A DNA stretch of 38,311 bases from Abditibacteriota bacterium (GTDB lineage: Bacteria; Armatimonadota; UBA5829), in assembly GCA_017445025.1 (NCBI GenBank), contig JAFSVJ010000002.1:1-38311 (forward strand), written 5' to 3'. This document shows positions 34,562 to 38,311 of the stretch, piece by piece. The translations under genes and the position numbers were made by a program. The notes under the pieces are model-generated. The model worked only from the letters and a program-made list of their open reading frames with translations, was not told the DNA's origin and did no database searches. Numbering within the stretch: the stretch's first letter is position 1; each line of letters begins with the position of its first letter.

Positions 34562-35158
34562 ATGTCATCTTATGAAAATCAAATAAAAAAGTTTAATTCT
34601 TTGGCTGACACTTGGGATTTGATAAGAGAGCCGGAGGAAAAAGTTGAAAGAGTTGTCTGTCTCTCTGAAATCGGCAAGGGGATGAAGGTCCTTGATGTGG
34701 GTTGTGGCACGGGAATTATGGATAATGCTCTTATAAAATCCGTGGGAGAGGTAGGTTTTGTTAAAGCTATTGATATATCTGATGGAATGCTATCTGTTGC
34801 CAAAAGGAAATATAATTTTGATAACCTTGTTTTTGAAGAGGGAAATATTGAAACTTTTGATGAAGAAAGTGAAAGTTATGACGCTGTTATTTGCAATAAT
34901 GTTTTTCCTCATTTTGTGAATGTGGACAGAGTTTTAAGAAATGTAAATCGTTTGTTAAAGGTAGGCGGAGTGTTTACGGTTTCTCACTTGAGCGGACGAG
35001 CGGCGGTAAATAAAATACACTCGGATACCGAATGTTTTAAAGAGGACAAAGTTCCTGAACCAAAGAAGTGGATAGAAATGTTTAAGCCATTCGGTTTTGA
35101 GAATGTTATGTCAATGGATGAAAAAGATTTTTATATAATAGTTATGAGAAAAGCGTAG
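34562..35158 (+). CDS. Class I SAM-dependent methyltransferase
   Basis: The 198-residue protein has motif I VLDVGCGTGIMDNAL (about residues 43-57), an acidic residue of motif II in KAIDISDGML, and YDAVICNNVFPHFVNVDRVL further on. It then has LKVGGVFTVSHLSGRAAVN. This is a UbiE/Methyltransf_11-like small-molecule enzyme. It follows a structured leader of about 160 bases. TAGG before ATG 34562 is a weak ribosome binding site. There is no clear operon with the next gene, which has its own promoter. Several relatives in anaerobes sit beside corrinoid or metal-related genes, but nothing here fixes the substrate. Confidence 0.85.
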   Translation: MSSYENQIKKFNSLADTWDLIREPEEKVERVVCLSEIGKGMKVLDVGCGTGIMDNALIKSVGEVGFVKAIDISDGMLSVAKRKYNFDNLVFEEGNIETFDEESESYDAVICNNVFPHFVNVDRVLRNVNRLLKVGGVFTVSHLSGRAAVNKIHSDTECFKEDKVPEPKKWIEMFKPFGFENVMSMDEKDFYIIVMRKA

Positions 35159-35330
35159 CAATTAATGGATCTGTTTATTGATATAGATTTTTAATTTTCC
35201 ATCCTTTTCCGTCCTTTAAATAATCACCCTCCTACGTAGTAGGGAGAAGATATTTATTTCATTTTAGGGGACAGTTTTAAGTCATTGTAATGTATAGATA
35301 ATTTTTATTATGAAAAACTATAATAATAAC

Positions 35331-35359
35331 TTGAATTTTGATACAGTTTTTGGTATAAT
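35331..35359 (+). promoter_or_regulatory. Promoter of the isomerase-beta-helix operon
   Basis: TTGAAT at 35331-35336 and TATAAT at 35354-35359 are 17 bases apart, with TGG before the -10. GAGGGG at about 35378-35383 is the ribosome binding site. The rest of 35159-35330 shows only a small hairpin (ctcctac-gta-gtagggag). Confidence 0.78.
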
Positions 35360-35387
35360 TTAATTAGTAATAATAACGAGGGGTAAA

Positions 35388-36179
35388 ATGAAAAAAAGTC
35401 AAATTGCGGCACAACTTTTTACTTGCTACAACTACATGCAAAATTATAAGGACATTGAGCTTGCTTGTAAAGAATTATCTAAAATAGGTTTCTCTGCGGT
35501 TCAGTTTTCCGGAGCTAACGAGAGTCTTGACTTCAATGATATTAAGATGATTTTTGATGATTACGACCTTGTTTGCGATTCAATTCATGCAGACAGCGGA
35601 GAAATTTTCAATGAGCCGGAAAAACTTATTGACAAGCTTAATAAGTTTGACGCCAAATATATAGTTTTCTCCTGTCCTGCTCCTGAGGATATGCTCCGAA
35701 CGGAAAATCAAGCCAAAATTTTGGCTAACAAACTGGAAGCTTCCGGAAAAATCTTTGCCCGGGCCGGAAAGGTTTTGTGCTATCACAATCATAATCTTGA
35801 ATTTTTTAGAGTGGGGGAAGGAGTGGCTCTCGATTGTATTTATAATTCTACAGATCCCAAATATTTACAGGCAGAGCCTGACACATATTGGATTGCCGCA
35901 GGAGGGCAAAGTCCTTCAGAATGGTGCGAGAAATTGAAAGGCAGAATGCCTTTGTTGCACTTAAAAGATTTTGGTATGGTTTACAGAGGTTGGGAAGGAA
36001 TTCAGAGCATCATTACGGAAGTGGGAAACGGAAACATTAACTGGCAAAAAGTTATTAAAGCTGCGGAAGAGAGTGGCACCTTGTGGTATATAATTGAGCA
36101 AGACAGTTGGCCCGTAAGTCCCTTTGATTCTCTTAAACAATCCTTTGATTTTTTGTGTCAAAATTTCTGCGAAGAATAG
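35388..36179 (+). CDS. Xylose isomerase-like TIM-barrel sugar isomerase/epimerase
   Basis: The 263-residue protein matches the AP endonuclease 2/xylose isomerase-like barrel. It begins IAAQLFTCYNYMQNYKDIEL, with SKIGFSAVQFSG and SIHADSGEIF near residue 65. It then has the metal-site segments CYHNHNLEF, AEPDTYWIAAGG, LLHLKDFG and IIEQDSW. Known relatives isomerise or epimerise ketoses and inosose-type sugars with a divalent metal. It is 9 bp upstream of a beta-helix protein gene and shares its promoter. It is probably cytoplasmic. The substrate is unknown. Confidence 0.86.
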   Translation: MKKSQIAAQLFTCYNYMQNYKDIELACKELSKIGFSAVQFSGANESLDFNDIKMIFDDYDLVCDSIHADSGEIFNEPEKLIDKLNKFDAKYIVFSCPAPEDMLRTENQAKILANKLEASGKIFARAGKVLCYHNHNLEFFRVGEGVALDCIYNSTDPKYLQAEPDTYWIAAGGQSPSEWCEKLKGRMPLLHLKDFGMVYRGWEGIQSIITEVGNGNINWQKVIKAAEESGTLWYIIEQDSWPVSPFDSLKQSFDFLCQNFCEE

Positions 36180-36188
36180 GAGTGTTTT

Positions 36189-37976
36189 ATGGAGATTTAT
36201 GTTGAAAATATAAACCAATTAAGAGATGTTTTAAGCAAGGATTACAATGAGCCGGTGCAAATAATTTTAAAATCCGGTTTGTATGAGATTGAAGAGCCTG
36301 TAATTATCAGTAATAAAAATAATATAACTATTAAAGGTGAATCCGGGACGATTTTCTATGGCGGAAAGCACCTAAATTTTGAAAAGCACAGCGGTAATAC
36401 TTATGTTGCCGATTTATCTGATATAAATATTCCCAAATTTCAAAACAGAGGTTGCGGTTTTGTGCCTCCCGAGTTTTCTTTAATGTTTTATGACGGGGAG
36501 ACTCCTTTAACTATGTCCCGATATCCAAAGGATAGTTTCTATAATATAGAAAAAGTTGTTGCCGGTGGAACCTTAGAGGGGGAGCCTTCCGTTTTTGAAT
36601 ATGACGATCCGGAATTTGATAAATTTGAAGATGAGAAAAATTTGCTCCTTTTTGGGTATTTCCATTGGCTGTGGGCAGACGCCACGGTGAAAGCCTATGT
36701 TAACAAAGATAAAAAACAGGTTATTATAGACCCTCCTTATTTTTATTCTAATATATATAATTTATCTATGGTTCAAGGGCCTAAGTGTTATGCCCTAAAC
36801 TTATTATCACAATTGTCTTCAGAGGGTGAATATTATTTGGATTATGGGAATAAGAAAGTTTATGTTTACTCTAAAAACTTACCTAATGTTGAAGCTACAG
36901 CCTTAAAAGGGAATATGTTTGTTTTTGAAAATTCTCATAAGATAACCATGGACAATATTATATTTGATATGGGACAAGGGCAGTGCATAAAATCTCTCGG
37001 TTGCAACTATCTGACTGTTAAAAACTGTGAAATTAAAAGATTTTCTGCCGACGCTATGGAAATTAAAGGCGGACATAAGTGTAGTTTTATTAATAATGAT
37101 ATTCACCATTTCGGAAGAAGCGGACTGGAAATTGAGGCCGGAGATTTTGAAACTCTAACAAGTTGTGATTTTATTGTAGAAAATAATAAAATCCATGATG
37201 TTGGAATTATAGACAGCACCTATACTCCTTGTATTCACTTTGTGGGTGTGGGGCTCACCATAAGAGGAAATGAATTATATAATGCTCCTTCTTCTGTTTT
37301 AAGGCTTGACGGAAACGACAGTTTGTTTGAATATAACGAAGTCCACGACGCTGTTACGGAATCCGACGACCAAGGCACCATTGATATGTTTTGCAATTCG
37401 GCATTTAGGGGAAATGAGTTCAGATACAACTTTTTCCACGACAATGGTGTCAGTGCATCTAAGATAGTAACGGGTTGCAGCGGTATAAGGTTTGACGATA
37501 TTATTTCCGGTCAAAGAGTTTATAAAAATGTTTTCGTTAATTCTTCTAAGGGACATTTCGGTGCCGTTCAAATCAATTCCGGTCGTGACAATGTAATCAA
37601 GGAAAATCTTATTATGAATGGTACAAGTGCATTCAGCGGTGGATTTTTCTACGGAAATATGGCTTGGTCAAAGGAATATGATAACGCAAAGCCTCCTTAT
37701 TCCGCCTTGTATTTGGAAAGATATCCGGAGCTTAAAAACTGTTATGACGAGAAGTGGGAAGTTAAGAAAGACGGATATAATATTTACGGAGACAATGTAA
37801 TAGTAAATTGTGATATGGTTGTAAGTGATAAGTGTTACAGCGATTGCGAGAGGGAAAATTGCCCTGATATGCATAAGGATGAAATTGTGATAAATGAAGA
37901 AATTTCTCTTTCAGAAGCTCTTTCCAAAATAGACTTCCCCAAAGAATTTATCGAAAAATTCTTTTGTGACTTATAA
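36189..37976 (+). CDS. Right-handed parallel beta-helix protein, pectate-lyase/GH-like, no signal peptide
   Basis: The 595-residue protein has repeated short beta-helix turns: NNITIKGESGTIFYGG, HKITMDNIIFDMGQGQ, CNYLTVKNCEIKRF, KCSFINNDIHHFGRSG, DFIVENNKIHDVG and GLTIRGNELYNAPS. Similar folds occur in polysaccharide lyases and in GH families such as GH120 and GH141. The N-terminus (MEIYVENINQLRDVLS) is not a signal peptide, so it may act on imported oligosaccharides together with the isomerase-like protein upstream. AGGAG lies 6-7 bases before the ATG. No separate terminator is clear before the promoter at 38014, whose -35 sits inside a terminator-like hairpin. Family within the fold is uncertain. 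Confidence 0.75.
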   Translation: MEIYVENINQLRDVLSKDYNEPVQIILKSGLYEIEEPVIISNKNNITIKGESGTIFYGGKHLNFEKHSGNTYVADLSDINIPKFQNRGCGFVPPEFSLMFYDGETPLTMSRYPKDSFYNIEKVVAGGTLEGEPSVFEYDDPEFDKFEDEKNLLLFGYFHWLWADATVKAYVNKDKKQVIIDPPYFYSNIYNLSMVQGPKCYALNLLSQLSSEGEYYLDYGNKKVYVYSKNLPNVEATALKGNMFVFENSHKITMDNIIFDMGQGQCIKSLGCNYLTVKNCEIKRFSADAMEIKGGHKCSFINNDIHHFGRSGLEIEAGDFETLTSCDFIVENNKIHDVGIIDSTYTPCIHFVGVGLTIRGNELYNAPSSVLRLDGNDSLFEYNEVHDAVTESDDQGTIDMFCNSAFRGNEFRYNFFHDNGVSASKIVTGCSGIRFDDIISGQRVYKNVFVNSSKGHFGAVQINSGRDNVIKENLIMNGTSAFSGGFFYGNMAWSKEYDNAKPPYSALYLERYPELKNCYDEKWEVKKDGYNIYGDNVIVNCDMVVSDKCYSDCERENCPDMHKDEIVINEEISLSEALSKIDFPKEFIEKFFCDL

Positions 37977-38008
37977 AATTATATTAAAATTAATAAAAAC
38001 CAACTCTA

Positions 38009-38032
38009 ACCCCTTGACAAAAGGGGTTTTTT
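38009..38032 (+). terminator. Terminator hairpin overlapping the -35 of the first rrn promoter
   Basis: CCCC-TTGACAAAA-GGGG is followed by seven T. The hairpin loop contains the TTGACA hexamer, so the end of the 36189 transcript and the start of the next are packed together. Confidence 0.7.
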
Positions 38033-38043
38033 TGTGGTATAAT
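38014..38043 (+). promoter_or_regulatory. Tandem promoter P1 of a probable rRNA operon
   Basis: TTGACA at 38014-38019 and TATAAT at 38038-38043 are 18 bases apart, with TGTGG before the -10. TCACACTCAGTGA (38051-38063) follows the start. Confidence 0.85.
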
Positions 38044-38159
38044 AATAAAGTCACACTCAGTGATATACCATAAAATCTTCTTTAAACCCTAAGATTTTTC
38101 TAAAAATCAAAAAAAACAAAAAATTTTTTAATTTTTTTGCAAAAAAAGGGTTTAAGGGC

Positions 38160-38189
38160 TTGACAAAGCCTATGCGTTTGTGGTATAAT
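38160..38189 (+). promoter_or_regulatory. Tandem promoter P2 of a probable rRNA operon
   Basis: TTGACA at 38160-38165 and TATAAT at 38184-38189 are 18 bases apart in the same TGTGGTATAATAATAAAG context as P1. The palindrome TCACA-CTC-TGTGA (38198-38210) follows. The -35 again sits in a small hairpin (GGCTT-GACA-AAGCC). Confidence 0.87.
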
Positions 38190-38274
38190 AATAAAGGTCA
38201 CACTCTGTGATTTTAAAAGATTTTAACTAAAAAGCAATAAGAAATCAGCTTAAAATCAGTGTTAAAAATCTTAA

Positions 38275-38284
38275 TGTTCTTTGA
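38275..38284 (+). promoter_or_regulatory. boxA-like antitermination motif of an rRNA leader
   Basis: TGTTCTTTGA matches the boxA core found upstream of 16S rRNA genes, and the following aaatttgaatag is typical of rRNA leader text. With the two promoters above, it predicts a 16S rRNA gene just beyond base 38311. Confidence 0.7.
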
Positions 38285-38311
38285 AATTTGAATAGTGTAA
38301 GTGTGGAAATG

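Noticed and set aside
38051..38210. CRP/FNR binding sites at the TCACA-N3-TGTGA-like palindromes
   Set aside because: The half-sites resemble TGTGA, but the spacing (3-5 bases) does not fit CRP (6 bases), and they lie after the -10.

Overview
The window is AT-rich bacterial chromosome, probably from a strict anaerobe of a gut- or sediment-like habitat. Four secreted proteins carry the type-IV-pilin-like signal ([10 protein letters not shown]) followed by a C-terminal H-X9-DG motif. This family is expanded in Armatimonadota/Abditibacteriota, Planctomycetota and Lentisphaerota-like lineages. A glycyl radical enzyme and a CoA-dehydratase-type activase point to anaerobic metabolism. I cannot name the species. 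Promoters are clear sigma70 type (TTGACA, 17-18 bp, often TGG-TATAAT) and Shine-Dalgarno sites are conventional.

Layout. (1) 1-3405, minus: a large activase-like protein running off the left edge, with a dispersed DNA repeat translated in frame between its two ATPase domains. (2) 3406-5573: repeats around a plus-strand MtaA/uroporphyrinogen-decarboxylase-type methyltransferase gene. (3) 5574-14687: secreted glycosidase-like protein (minus), pseudopilin (minus), a divergent GntR-type regulator, then a 1535-residue secreted glycosidase-like protein with TPRs. (4) 14688-15684: a repeat element with 27-bp terminal inverted repeats, tRNA-Gln(UUG), and duplicated tRNA 3' ends that look like integration scars. 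(5) 15685-21337: MATE transporter, then two regulator-pseudopilin pairs. (6) 21338-27087: two copies of a dispersed repeat, then an operon of intracellular glycosidase-like protein, degenerate pseudopilin and secreted glycosidase-like protein. (7) 27215-33199: translationally coupled PHP phosphatase, DUF5107 protein and glycyl radical enzyme, then a second PHP gene. (8) 33261-34347, minus: a pseudopilin gene behind a cobalamin riboswitch. (9) 34562-37976: SAM methyltransferase, sugar isomerase-like protein and parallel beta-helix protein. (10) 38014-38311: two tandem strong promoters and a boxA-like motif, which I read as the leader of an rRNA operon starting just past the right edge.

The common theme is carbohydrate use: secreted and cytoplasmic glycosidase-like enzymes, an isomerase, a mutarotase-like DUF5107 protein and sugar-regulator-like GntR proteins, each of the latter encoded next to a pseudopilin. 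The most unusual points are the in-frame repeat in the activase, a B12 riboswitch apparently controlling a pseudopilin, the repeated regulator/pseudopilin pairing, and the PHP-DUF5107-glycyl-radical operon of unknown substrate.
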